From: CAYSCW01 sp964449165 | GTDB taxonomy: Bacteria; Acidobacteriota; Aminicenantia; Aminicenantales; Aminicenantaceae | Length of the DNA: 64,000 nucleotides | Assembly: GCA_964449165.1 (NCBI GenBank) | Contig: CAYVAT010000004.1 | Coordinates: 62,001-126,000 of the forward strand | Direction: 5' to 3' | Part shown: positions 8,686 to 17,923 of the stretch, piece after piece | How the letters are laid out: each line of letters begins with the position of its first letter | Numbering within the stretch: the stretch's first letter is position 1 | The notes under the pieces: generated by a model | Database searches by the model: none | What the model was told of the DNA's origin: nothing | What the model saw: the letters and a program-made list of their open reading frames with translations, nothing else | Program-made: the position numbers and the translations under genes

Positions 8686-9693
8686 CTATTCCTCCCTGGC
8701 ATTCCTGTATGCCTTCTCTATAATCTCCATAACCTTAAGGGCATCTTCAGAGGAACTGATGGCAACTTTTTTATCCTGGTCAATACATTTTATAAATTCC
8801 TCGACTTCCAGGTTCCAGGACAGGTCACGATCAAAGTAGGTCACCTCTTCTTCCGGGTTACCTATAGCACTGGCTTCGTCTTCAAATTGTCGTTTCCCTA
8901 TGACCAGCCTTTCTCTCCCATAACTGCCGGTTTTAGAAAGCAGCCCATCTACTATGATGTAGCCCTCCTCCAGTGTTATCTCGATCTTAAAAGTATGATT
9001 CCACATGGTGGCCGAGGAGTGGAAAAAGGCATTCTGTCCCAATCTATTTTTCAGGATAACATAAGCATTGTCTTCCACATCAAATTTCCAGAAAGAGTTA
9101 TTGATGAAGCTCTTCACGTACTCAAAGTCCCCGCAGAAATATCTGAACAGGTCCAGCACATGAATCCCCTGGTCGAGCAGGATGCCTCCACCTGCAATCT
9201 CTTTTTTATTTCTCCAGGAGTCACCATAATTCTTCCCTCCAGATTTTCCGTATAATCCACGTATGTTTATTATTTTACCCAACCTCCCACTGTCCACCAC
9301 CACTTTTGCTTTGATAATACCAGGATGAAATCGATGGTTAAACCCGAACATCAGTTTAACCTTATTGTTTTCTGCCTGGATGATTTTTCTAACATCTTCC
9401 ATGTTGCGGCCAGGAGGTTTTTCACAAAAAACATGAATCCCCTTGTTCATGCTTTTAATACATATTTCTGGTGCGTAAACGTTGGGAGTACAGACAAAGA
9501 TAATATCAATATTTCTCTCAAAAAGCTTTTCAAGGGAGTCAAGGGCCTCACAGCTGGTGATTTTTTCTCTTACTGAAGGATCTGTATCGATGATTCCTAC
9601 CAATCCCAGTCGCGGATTTTCTTTAGTCACCCTTTCACGGATTTCCCCCATGTATCCATAGCCTGCGATTCCACACTTTAATATTCTACTCAT
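8686..9693 (-). CDS. Gfo/Idh/MocA-family oxidoreductase
   Basis: A 335-residue NAD(P)-dependent oxidoreductase. The N-terminal Rossmann motif is GIAGYGYMGEI and the conserved catalytic EKP triplet appears in FCEKPPGRN. The C-terminal alpha/beta domain carries GGGILLDQGIHVLDLFRYF, typical of the family, with Asp and His in the usual catalytic positions. It overlaps the upstream transferase by eight bases. Likely a sugar dehydrogenase or reductase acting on the ulosonate or a nucleotide sugar; the substrate cannot be deduced. It is one of three paralogous family members in the window (also 15711 and 53993). Confidence 0.85.
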   Translation of the reverse strand: MSRILKCGIAGYGYMGEIRERVTKENPRLGLVGIIDTDPSVREKITSCEALDSLEKLFERNIDIIFVCTPNVYAPEICIKSMNKGIHVFCEKPPGRNMEDVRKIIQAENNKVKLMFGFNHRFHPGIIKAKVVVDSGRLGKIINIRGLYGKSGGKNYGDSWRNKKEIAGGGILLDQGIHVLDLFRYFCGDFEYVKSFINNSFWKFDVEDNAYVILKNRLGQNAFFHSSATMWNHTFKIEITLEEGYIIVDGLLSKTGSYGRERLVIGKRQFEDEASAIGNPEEEVTYFDRDLSWNLEVEEFIKCIDQDKKVAISSSEDALKVMEIIEKAYRNAREE

Positions 9694-11011
9694 GGTACGC
9701 TTTTGAAGCTCCGAGAATAAGGTCTTTATAATCTCCTAACACATCCCTTCCATATTGGCCATTGTACACTACCTCAGTTATATATCTTTTGACGTTCTCC
9801 CTCGAATAGGGTCTGTAAGAGTGATTTTGCCTCAGTGTTTTTAATGCTTCCTCCAACTCTTCATAACTATCAACAGCCCATCCTGCGCCGAATTCCTCAT
9901 AAATCATTTTATCAGAATGGAAAAAACGTGGATAAATGAAGATTTTGTCTTGAAGGAGCACTTCGATCATAATACTTGAAGCATGAACTATAACCACATC
10001 TGCCCATTTGATTAAATTTACAGAATTCGCATTATAGGCGACTTCAACAGAAGAAGATAGATCGAAATGCAGGATATTCCCCCGGGTCTGTGGTTTGAAT
10101 ATAAAATGAATAAAGTCTAACTTGTTTATCCTTTCGACGGTTTCCCGAGCTATATCCTTGTATTCATGATAACGGGAGGCACTGAACTCCATAAAAACCA
10201 CCTTCAGTTTCCCCTTTCCCTTATCCTGGAGTGATAATTCAGGAGGAATAATCCTGTGGAGGATATCGATCCATTCCTTACAGAACCTGGCACTGCCAAG
10301 AACGGTCACCTTCTCTGGATTCAGACCATGAGCAACACATTCATCCCGCCACCAACGATGGTGCAAAACGATAAAATCCTTGTCATTCCTTATTAGATTG
10401 GTTTTTGCCCTGTCATAATCAGCCGAGTGTCTTACATACAACGGGATGCCATGAGGGACATCAATCGTGAGGATATTTTTACTCTTTGCAACAGACATCA
10501 AGGCTCCAACGTTGTAGAGTCCTAAATGGGATGCGTGATCAAAAACCAGGGCTGATGGTTTGATCGTGCTATAAACTTTCTCAACCCATTTCTTGTTGAA
10601 TGTTTTACCGATGAACTTATCCAGAAGCTGAAACCGAACCATAAAGCTCCTGAATAGCCCGGACATGAGACAGAATACCTCTTTAAAGAAACTTGTCTCT
10701 TTGTCTGGGGCTCCCTTTAGAAAACTGAAGATGTTAGAAATATTTTTTTTGAAGCTGCCACCCGAGTAGGTGCTGCATACGAGCGTCCCTATAAACTTAT
10801 AAAATCCCGAGGGATTGCAATAATTATAAAGATAACTGACCGGAATATTATATTTATCTTTGATATAACGCAATCTGAAATCATTGGATATATCAGAGAG
10901 AGGATTCAAGGAAAGCACCGCTAACTTCTCTTTGCTATCCCTTGCTATTCGGTCGACTATAGGAATCTCGTGATCTATATCGTTAAACTTGTTGATAAAA
11001 AAAAGTATCAT
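9686..11011 (-). CDS. predicted GT-B-type surface glycan transferase
   Basis: A 441-residue soluble or peripheral protein. The C-terminal half shows VLGSARFCKEW, then FIFKPQTRG, and WADVVIVHASSIMIEVLL followed by a conserved Lys/Phe/Pro segment; this is the nucleotide-binding half of GT-B transferases of the CDP-glycerol transferase or capsule/Kdo-transferase type. No family can be named. It lies directly upstream of the Gfo gene and the ulosonate module, so it is a good candidate for transferring the CMP-sugar made there. Confidence is moderate for a transferase, low for donor. Confidence 0.55.
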   Translation of the reverse strand: MILFFINKFNDIDHEIPIVDRIARDSKEKLAVLSLNPLSDISNDFRLRYIKDKYNIPVSYLYNYCNPSGFYKFIGTLVCSTYSGGSFKKNISNIFSFLKGAPDKETSFFKEVFCLMSGLFRSFMVRFQLLDKFIGKTFNKKWVEKVYSTIKPSALVFDHASHLGLYNVGALMSVAKSKNILTIDVPHGIPLYVRHSADYDRAKTNLIRNDKDFIVLHHRWWRDECVAHGLNPEKVTVLGSARFCKEWIDILHRIIPPELSLQDKGKGKLKVVFMEFSASRYHEYKDIARETVERINKLDFIHFIFKPQTRGNILHFDLSSSVEVAYNANSVNLIKWADVVIVHASSIMIEVLLQDKIFIYPRFFHSDKMIYEEFGAGWAVDSYEELEEALKTLRQNHSYRPYSRENVKRYITEVVYNGQYGRDVLGDYKDLILGASKAYHE

Positions 11012-11031
11012 TTTGTGAATTTTTCTCTAAG

Positions 11032-13821
11032 TTATGAATAGTCCCTAGGACATTGATTTTGTTTAAAGAGAAAAATAAAGGTCAATAAGAGACATATAAC
11101 AAAAGTAATTAGAGAGAGATACAGCAACAAAATCCTCAGAGGCTGTTTGAATTCAAGAGATATTTGAGATACTCCTGGAGGTACTTTTATAGCTATAAAG
11201 GCATTGAAAAGTGGTTCAATTTCTGATTTTTCTCCGTTATTTACAAATGCTTTCCATTCTGGTCTGTATAATGTAGATAGACCAATGACTGAAGGCTCCT
11301 TTTTGGGACTAAAGGTCAATTCATAAGATCCGTTATCTCCCTTGATACCGACTTTACCCTCTTCTTTATATGATAAACACTCATCCAAATCTGTGCAGAG
11401 AAATCTGTTATGATCGCATTCTGGACGATAATCTATTTTAAATCTTAGTGCTTTTTCTGATATAAAAAATGCTCTTGGCCATGCGTCTTCATTGTGTAAT
11501 AAGACCCATACTTCAGTATTTTTAAAACGAAAATAAGATTCTTCTGTTCCATCACAGTGAAGCAATAACTTTGTATATGAATCTGCTTTATATTCACTAG
11601 AAGGTGGCGCGAAGTTAGAAGTCCAACGAGCAATACCTTTTGAGATGCGTATCTCATCTAACCATCCGTTGAAATGCTCTTCGGTACCCCTTGACCCAAT
11701 TAAAAGTGCATCCTTTGAATCATGTATCGACGCATCTCCCATATGATGTTTTCTCCCTATCAGGGAACCATCAACAAATGCCTTAAGATCTGATCCTTTT
11801 CTGATTATCGCTATATGATACCAGGTGTCCGTTGAAGGAGACCAGGGAAATCGTACGTCTGTGTTGTCACTTCCGTCAGTGCTATATGAAAACTTTAAGC
11901 TGTTAAACTCTTCCTCCCAGGCAATTTGCCATGCCTTATCCGGAGAATAATATGGGTACCCAACGAGAACCTGATTTCCATAGATGTTTGCAAACCTTAC
12001 CCAGAAGTCAACGGTGAAATCCGTACTGCCAAATGCCAAACCTTTCTTTTCAAATAGTTGTATTGGGCCTCCAGTTCCTTCAAATGAAACACTCGTACCT
12101 CCGAACCTACTTTGTGATGTATCTACTTTGGCTTTTATTATTTTATTAATCCATAAAAGCGGAAGAGAATAAGAATTTTCTAACTCTGACTCATGCATTA
12201 ATATAAAGTTAATTCCAGCAATATCTAATAAAGCTGAGTTTTTAAGCAAATCGTAACTACTTTTTATCAAACCAGATGATACCTGAGGAGAAGGGTAAAT
12301 TCTGTCCATGGAAATACCCTTGAAAATACCATTCACAGGATTTAATCCAGCATGAAGATTTAAATCAGATATGGCATAAAAGCCCTCTGATATAAGCCCG
12401 TATTTTGGTGGGTTTTCAAATTCATATTCAATCTGGGGAGAAAGTAGAATACGATTATTAGAGGCGTTGCTGTAATACTTAAGCCAATTTAGAAAACTGC
12501 CATTTTTATCTGGGGATTTAAAATAATTCCTCGTGGGCATCTCAAAAGGCCAAATAAAAACAAGATATCTCGTATAGGCTAAAACATGGTTAATCTGGAT
12601 AAGGATTAACAATGGAATAATTATTTTGTAGTTTTTAAAAATTCCTTCCTTAAGTCTCTGGAGTTGAATAGCTGCAACGATTATCGCAAAAAAAACAATT
12701 TGATCTCTAAATTGCCATGTTTGAATAGTGTTAAAAAAATAACTTCCCGGTAGTTGTACAAAGATCAAAGCTAAAAAAAAACCTAACACGGCAGAAGCTT
12801 TCAGCACATCTAAAATCTGTTTTGACTTACCGCGTAAATGGCGCCACAATATCGCTATTCCAGTGAATGCCAAAATAAAATACACAAAACCAATGAATGA
12901 AGTTCTGGTAGCGTCATGATATTTTAAGCGATTAATAGCATTTGACCACCATGTTGAGAAGTTGTTATTAGCTACAGAACGAAATAAATCAATATTGAAA
13001 GGTACAAATTCGTTGCTAAGTAATGCATTTAAGGCGATAGGTTTGTGGACTCGAGAAGCTAAGCCAGCTGGGAAGAAATGGGTTTCATTCAGTAGGTAAT
13101 AATATCTTGGAGCAACTAACATGCAAGTAATAACAAAAATAGTAAGAAGCTGTTTAAATTTATAATATTTAGGATGATATAAAAAGATTAAAATTATACA
13201 AAAGAATAAAATCACGAATGGTATTAAGTAAGAAGGTGCGTTGTAAATAGTGAAAGCTAAAATTATTGGTAATAAAAAGATCAAATAATTAAACCTTCTT
13301 TTATTTTGTAAAAGGAGTCTAAATAGAAAAAAGACAATTATAGGAGACATGGTCCAACCTACGAATAGACTAACCCAGTCATCCGTGATCGTATAATTTA
13401 TAGTAGGCAATGAAAAAACATATAGAAAACCACTTATAAGAGAGAGTATTCTTGAAATACTTAATAATCTGCATAACTTCATAAAAAAGAAAGAACCTAA
13501 ACTCAAGTGTATGATCCAAAATAATAAACGTACTATTCTCATTGAGAGAAAAGACGATAAAGCAAAAATTGGGTGGAGATCTATCAAAGGTGATATCGGA
13601 AACGGAGTGCCAAATCCTAAACCATCATACCATAGTAAAAACTGACCTTTTAGAAAGTGTTGAGCTCGTATTAAAGCTGAATATATTACTCCACAATTAT
13701 AATTCTCCAGATCTAGAGGACCGTATTTCAACATGCTGCTTAGAAAAATTAAAGATATTAAAACAGAAAAAAAGAGAAATACTATGTTAGAATCTTTTTT
13801 TTCTAATATATGAAATTTCAT
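11032..13821 (-). CDS. YfhO-like polytopic membrane protein with an inserted LamG domain
   Basis: A 929-residue protein. Residues 1-430 hold about eleven membrane helices with a first extracytoplasmic loop typical of GT-C/YfhO proteins. Residues 530-560 (LLDIAGINFILMHE) and the part after about 757 (VWVLLHNEDAWPRAFF, then a soluble beta region and a last helix near 895-918) are two pieces of the usual YfhO C-terminal region. Between them lies a complete concanavalin-like LamG domain (about 567-757). YfhO proteins act in lipid-linked glycosylation of surface polymers. Start: ATG 13821, next to an in-frame TTG; GGGGATAG lies upstream. The gene is notably AT-rich. Confidence 0.75.
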   Translation of the reverse strand: MKFHILEKKDSNIVFLFFSVLISLIFLSSMLKYGPLDLENYNCGVIYSALIRAQHFLKGQFLLWYDGLGFGTPFPISPLIDLHPIFALSSFLSMRIVRLLFWIIHLSLGSFFFMKLCRLLSISRILSLISGFLYVFSLPTINYTITDDWVSLFVGWTMSPIIVFFLFRLLLQNKRRFNYLIFLLPIILAFTIYNAPSYLIPFVILFFCIILIFLYHPKYYKFKQLLTIFVITCMLVAPRYYYLLNETHFFPAGLASRVHKPIALNALLSNEFVPFNIDLFRSVANNNFSTWWSNAINRLKYHDATRTSFIGFVYFILAFTGIAILWRHLRGKSKQILDVLKASAVLGFFLALIFVQLPGSYFFNTIQTWQFRDQIVFFAIIVAAIQLQRLKEGIFKNYKIIIPLLILIQINHVLAYTRYLVFIWPFEMPTRNYFKSPDKNGSFLNWLKYYSNASNNRILLSPQIEYEFENPPKYGLISEGFYAISDLNLHAGLNPVNGIFKGISMDRIYPSPQVSSGLIKSSYDLLKNSALLDIAGINFILMHESELENSYSLPLLWINKIIKAKVDTSQSRFGGTSVSFEGTGGPIQLFEKKGLAFGSTDFTVDFWVRFANIYGNQVLVGYPYYSPDKAWQIAWEEEFNSLKFSYSTDGSDNTDVRFPWSPSTDTWYHIAIIRKGSDLKAFVDGSLIGRKHHMGDASIHDSKDALLIGSRGTEEHFNGWLDEIRISKGIARWTSNFAPPSSEYKADSYTKLLLHCDGTEESYFRFKNTEVWVLLHNEDAWPRAFFISEKALRFKIDYRPECDHNRFLCTDLDECLSYKEEGKVGIKGDNGSYELTFSPKKEPSVIGLSTLYRPEWKAFVNNGEKSEIEPLFNAFIAIKVPPGVSQISLEFKQPLRILLLYLSLITFVICLLLTFIFLFKQNQCPRDYS
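11553..12123 (-). repeat. LamG domain copy 1, inside the YfhO-like gene
   Basis: About 570 bases coding a LamG domain that starts DTSQSRFGG, contains FTVDFWVRF and LDEIRISKGIARWTSNF, and ends near LLLHCDG. The same domain occurs at 29290-29868. Reading both, long runs match at DNA level: bases 11885-11919 and 29618-29652 are identical over 35 positions and most of the rest agrees with scattered changes. The module interrupts what would otherwise be a normal YfhO C-terminal region. Confidence 0.8.
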
Positions 13822-13882
13822 CAATTGGATCTATCCCCAAGCAGCATGCCACTCAAAATTAGATAATACGATTTGCTTTTCT

Positions 13883-15013
13883 TTATTGAAATTCCTGACA
13901 ATGGGCTTTAAAGATAACATCTAAAATTCTTCTGGCGGCTTTTCCATCGCCAAAAGGATTTCTTATATTATTAATAGACTTTCTGTATTTCAATAATTTA
14001 TTCACTTGCTTGCTTATCTTAGCAGGATCTGATCCGACTAAAACTGATGTTCCATATTTAACGGCTTCTGGCCGCTCCGTACATATTCTTGTTACAAGGA
14101 CCATTTTCTGCAAAGACGGAGCCTCTTCCTGAATACCACCGGAATCTGAAATAATAAATTTGGAGCGATCCATCAAATACACAAATTCTCTATATGAAGG
14201 AGGCTCTATTAGTCTAACATTTGCTAAGCCATTCAATGTCTCAAAAACAATGTTTCTTGCATTTGGATTCAAATGAACTGCCCACAACCAGTGAAGATTT
14301 GTATGTTTAAGTGCCAGAGATTTAACAGTCATACATATATTTTTCATTCTTCCATCAAAATTCTCCCGACGATGGCCAGTAATAAGAACGAAGGGCGTTT
14401 GTAGAAATTTAACGCTAACTCCACGGATAGCAGGTTGAGTTGAGCGGACGATTTTAAGAGTTTTCTCTAAAGAATCAACTATGGTATTGCCTGTTACAAA
14501 TATTTTTTTTGGGTCCACGGCCTCTGATAGTAAATTGTTTTTTGCAGTTAATGTTGGACAAAAATTATATTTTGCAATAAGTGAAACGAAACGCCTGTTG
14601 ATTTCCTCTGGAAAAGGATTCTGATTATTTCTTGAACGCAATCCTGCCTCTATATGGCCTATATCAATATTTTCATAATATGCAGCTAAAGAGGCAGCAA
14701 AAACTGTAGAAGTATCCCCTTGTACGAGTACAAGGTCAGGATGAACTTTGTGATAAACGTCCCTCATTCCTTGTAAGACTCGGGAGACAATATCATTCAA
14801 ACTCTGGTTAGGCTTCATCAAGTCAAGATCAATGTCAGGTTTAATATTAAACTCAGCAAGTGCCTGATCCAGCAAATAACGGTGCTGGGCGGTAACACAA
14901 ATAATAGGATTTAATTTGCTTTTATGCTGTCTGGCAAGGTCAATAACCGGGGCCATCTTTATAACCTCTGGCCTTGTGCCAAAAACAAATAGAATTTTTT
15001 TTGCCTTTTTCAG
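13883..15013 (-). CDS. UDP-GlcNAc 2-epimerase family, WbpI/WecB-like
   Basis: Non-hydrolysing UDP-HexNAc 2-epimerase: VQGDTSTVFAASLAAYY, HIEAGLRS, PEEINRR, TGHRRENF and SDSGGIQEEAPSL are all present. The first ATG (14956) would cut off the essential N-terminal loop; the frame continues upstream through FGTRPEVIK, where no ATG, GTG or TTG exists. The only plausible start is CTG 15013, preceded by AGGGGG five bases upstream, giving KKAKKILFVFGTRPEVIK. A sequencing indel in a run of eight A is the alternative. With the three genes upstream (acetyltransferase, Gfo, aminotransferase) it matches the Wbp pathway, where WbpI epimerises UDP-GlcNAc3NAcA to UDP-ManNAc3NAcA. Confidence 0.85.
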   Translation of the reverse strand: MKKAKKILFVFGTRPEVIKMAPVIDLARQHKSKLNPIICVTAQHRYLLDQALAEFNIKPDIDLDLMKPNQSLNDIVSRVLQGMRDVYHKVHPDLVLVQGDTSTVFAASLAAYYENIDIGHIEAGLRSRNNQNPFPEEINRRFVSLIAKYNFCPTLTAKNNLLSEAVDPKKIFVTGNTIVDSLEKTLKIVRSTQPAIRGVSVKFLQTPFVLITGHRRENFDGRMKNICMTVKSLALKHTNLHWLWAVHLNPNARNIVFETLNGLANVRLIEPPSYREFVYLMDRSKFIISDSGGIQEEAPSLQKMVLVTRICTERPEAVKYGTSVLVGSDPAKISKQVNKLLKYRKSINNIRNPFGDGKAARRILDVIFKAHCQEFQ

Positions 15014-15087
15014 TCTTTCCCCCTTTTCTTTTTTTTTATTAACTTTTCAAGCTGCCAAATAGAGCGTCATAATAATTTTCGTAACTT

Positions 15088-15714
15088 TCATCCGTGCTTA
15101 AAGCCTAGAGGTTTTATTTTTATCTTATTTTTTGTTCTGAAAACAGAATATTTATTTTTGCAGTAATTACAAATTGCTGAATTCTTCTTCAGTTTCAACG
15201 GATGCCCGCATTTGCAAATATATCCTGCTATTTTTTCTGGAACTCCATAGACAAGACAGTACGGCCAAACATCCTTAGTCACAACAGAACCCATCCCAAC
15301 CATACAGTATTCTCCCAATGTTATGCCACAACCTATGACTGCACCTGCTCCGATAGTGACGCCCTCCTCGACCATTGTTTCTTGTGTTTCTTCGGTAGGT
15401 TCCGATGTAAAGAGCTTTTCTGAGTTATCCCTTACAGCTCGGGGAAATTTGTCGTTTGTAAAGATTGTCCCTGCTGATATCATAACTTTATCTTTTATAA
15501 TAACTCCTGCACAGATATAGACAAATGAATTTATTTTTACTAGATTCCCGATTTTAACATTATAGGCAATATAGCTTTTACCGCCAATAATGCAATTTTT
15601 TCCTATAGATGTATTCCTCCTTATGTGGACATTATCCCACACTTTGGTTCCCCGACCTATTTTTACACCTTCTTCTATAATGGCTGTCTTATGAATAAAA
15701 ACATCCTTTTTCAT
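15088..15714 (-). CDS. hexapeptide N-acetyltransferase, WbpD/WlbB-like
   Basis: A 208-residue left-handed beta-helix protein with repeated hexapeptides from residue 5 (FIHKTAIIEEGVKIGRG) to about 165 (VVTKDVWPYCLVYGVPEKIAG). The loop with SAGTIFTNDKFPRAV is characteristic of WbpD/WlbB enzymes that acetylate the 3-amino group of UDP-GlcNAc3NA. The C-terminus carries CKCGHPL...CNYC, a short zinc-ribbon-like tail also seen in some members. It overlaps the Gfo gene (stop at 15711). Role: third step of the UDP-2,3-diacetamido-uronate route. Confidence 0.85.
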   Translation of the reverse strand: MKKDVFIHKTAIIEEGVKIGRGTKVWDNVHIRRNTSIGKNCIIGGKSYIAYNVKIGNLVKINSFVYICAGVIIKDKVMISAGTIFTNDKFPRAVRDNSEKLFTSEPTEETQETMVEEGVTIGAGAVIGCGITLGEYCMVGMGSVVTKDVWPYCLVYGVPEKIAGYICKCGHPLKLKKNSAICNYCKNKYSVFRTKNKIKIKPLGFKHG

Positions 15715-16697
15715 TTTTTATCTACTTTTAACCATTTATTTATCCTGCTGGATTCATAAGCCTTCTCAATAACCCTTACAGATTCCAAACCATCCTCCCA
15801 TGTGATTAAAGGCGGCTTTTTTAAAGTTATGCAATCTACAAAATGCTTGCTTTGATGTTCAAAAGCCTTATGTTTATCGTATCCTGTTCCAAATATTACC
15901 CATTTGTCTTTTTCATGTAATTTATACCGTGACGACTTCCAGCCTATTAAAAGAGTTCCTTCAGTTCCATAAATACTTATATAACTTGACAAATCCTTAT
16001 TCATGCTCCAACTTAAATCTATTGTTCCCATTACTTTTGAGGTAGTTTGGAAATAAATACGCGCTGTATCTTCCACTGGAATATCCTGTACCTGGCAGCC
16101 AAACTGGCCTTGTATCAGATCTATAGGGCCTAAAAGAAATCTGGCAATATCAACCGAATGCGTTCCATTGTCAATTAAGACACCACCTCCGGAAATTTTT
16201 CTTCTTGAATTCCAGCGTTTCGTCATATCAACTCTGCTGCAAAAGACATTTTCGAACAACACTAACCTTCCTAGTAATTCTGAATCTATTATAGCTTTTG
16301 CCTTTATCACATCATCTACAAACCTGAATTTTGACGCCATCATAAGCAACAATTTTTTTTCTTTCACACAACTGCACATCTTTTCAGCTTCAGATGTATT
16401 CAGAGCAAAGGGTTTTTCGCAGAGCACATGAAGGCCATGAGACATAGCAAAGATTGATGTTTTTGAATGCAAATTGGGCGGCGTACATATGATAACAGCA
16501 TTTAGATTTTCGATCTTTATCATACTTTTATAATCAGTATAAGCGTTGCAGTTATACTGCTCTGCAACACTTTTTGCTTTTTCCGGCACCTTATCCGAAA
16601 TAGCCTGTATTTTTACGTTTTTTATTTTTGCAAAAGACCTTAAATGTTCGTGGGCTACCCTTCCGCAACCTATGAGTCCTATACTAATTTTTTTCAT
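15711..16697 (-). CDS. Gfo/Idh/MocA oxidoreductase, WbpB/WlbA-like
   Basis: A 328-residue oxidoreductase with N-terminal GLIGCGRVAHEHL, the EKP motif in LCEKPFALN, and GGGVLIDNGTHSVDIARFLLG in the second domain. Between an aminotransferase and a WbpD-type acetyltransferase it fits the 3-dehydrogenase of UDP-GlcNAc-uronic acid (WbpB), which makes the 3-keto sugar for transamination. The start ATG 16697 shares a base with the upstream stop (TAATG), indicating coupled translation. Assignment to WbpB rests on context as much as on sequence. Confidence 0.8.
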   Translation of the reverse strand: MKKISIGLIGCGRVAHEHLRSFAKIKNVKIQAISDKVPEKAKSVAEQYNCNAYTDYKSMIKIENLNAVIICTPPNLHSKTSIFAMSHGLHVLCEKPFALNTSEAEKMCSCVKEKKLLLMMASKFRFVDDVIKAKAIIDSELLGRLVLFENVFCSRVDMTKRWNSRRKISGGGVLIDNGTHSVDIARFLLGPIDLIQGQFGCQVQDIPVEDTARIYFQTTSKVMGTIDLSWSMNKDLSSYISIYGTEGTLLIGWKSSRYKLHEKDKWVIFGTGYDKHKAFEHQSKHFVDCITLKKPPLITWEDGLESVRVIEKAYESSRINKWLKVDKK

Positions 16698-17923
16698 TAT
16701 ATCCTTTTCGCTTTTCTAGACAGATAGAATTCTGCAACTTCCTTTATGTTTTTAGCAATATATTCAACATGTTCTGAGGTGTAAAACTCATTCCAAGGCA
16801 AAACGAGGACATTAGCCAAGGCCTTCATGGTGCCTGGATAGTCTTTAACGTCATAAACTATCTCTTTCTCATCATCTCTTCTCGGGCAATCATACGGGCA
16901 CTGACTCTTTCCGTAAGTTTTTCTTTTCTCCAACACTTCGCACATAAATGCAGGCTTTTGGATATATCTAGGAGCTGAAAAAATACCTCTTTCTTTAAGT
17001 TTAGAAGAAAAAGCAAATACATCTACACCGAATAAATCCGTGTCTATAATCAAAGGATATTTCCAAAATACATGAATACTGTCTTCATTTGACTCCGGCA
17101 AAAATATGCCTGACGTATTCAACAAATGTTCTGTAAGTATTTCTGCTGTTTGTCTACGCCTCTTGACAACACCTCTTACCTTTCTCAGTTGAGCTAGGGC
17201 TACGGCTCCTTGCAACTCTGTCATCCTGTAATTTAGAGCCAGAAAATAATGGTCTGGCTTAGGATCGCCATATCCCCAGGCCTTATCTATAAATAGCCTT
17301 ATCCTCCTCTCTAATTTGGGGTCATTTGTGATTATTAAGCCTCCCTCTCCGGATGTCATGTGTTTGCTCTGTTGGAGACTAAAACATCCTATCTTGCCTA
17401 TAGTCCCGACGAGCTTATCCTTGTACTGGGCAAAATAGGCCTGACAGCAATCTTCTATTATGGGAATATTATATTTTTCAGAAAGCACCATAATAGGATC
17501 CATATTAGCAGGTTTTCCAAATAAGTGTACGACTATTATGGCCTTAGTCCGTTTAGTAATTTTTGGCTCTATGGTCTCAGCGGTAATATTGAGCGTTACC
17601 GGATCCACATCAGCAAAAATAGGAATTGCATTCTGATAAAGTATAGGTGTTATGCCCCCCATATCCGTTATGGGGGTAGTAATGATTTCATCTCCAGGAT
17701 CAGGATTTATAGCAGCAATTGCAGTATGCAAAGAAGCGGTCCCGGAGTTTACCGCATAGGCAAATCTAACTCCATATTCTTTGGTGAATTCCTTAACAAG
17801 CCTTTTAACTATCCTCCCTTTTGTTGCATTGAGCGTGCCTGATTCAATAACCTCTTTTAATAATGTTAATTCTTCCTGCCCTAAATCTCTTCCACTAGCG
17901 TCAGAATCTGTAGGTAATTTCAT
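16697..17923 (-). CDS. DegT/DnrJ/EryC1/StrS aminotransferase, WbpE-like role
   Basis: A 408-residue PLP-dependent sugar aminotransferase. The PLP Lys is in SLQQSKHMTSGEGG, the PLP-phosphate and ring contacts in NSGTASLHTAI and IIEDCCQAYFAQ. It is about 45 residues longer than classical WbpE, with an insertion containing YDCPRRDDEKE near the C-terminus, so it may belong to another subgroup. AAGGAGG precedes ATG 17923. In this operon it would put an amino group on C-3 of the UDP-uronate. Confidence 0.85.
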   Translation of the reverse strand: MKLPTDSDASGRDLGQEELTLLKEVIESGTLNATKGRIVKRLVKEFTKEYGVRFAYAVNSGTASLHTAIAAINPDPGDEIITTPITDMGGITPILYQNAIPIFADVDPVTLNITAETIEPKITKRTKAIIVVHLFGKPANMDPIMVLSEKYNIPIIEDCCQAYFAQYKDKLVGTIGKIGCFSLQQSKHMTSGEGGLIITNDPKLERRIRLFIDKAWGYGDPKPDHYFLALNYRMTELQGAVALAQLRKVRGVVKRRRQTAEILTEHLLNTSGIFLPESNEDSIHVFWKYPLIIDTDLFGVDVFAFSSKLKERGIFSAPRYIQKPAFMCEVLEKRKTYGKSQCPYDCPRRDDEKEIVYDVKDYPGTMKALANVLVLPWNEFYTSEHVEYIAKNIKEVAEFYLSRKAKRI

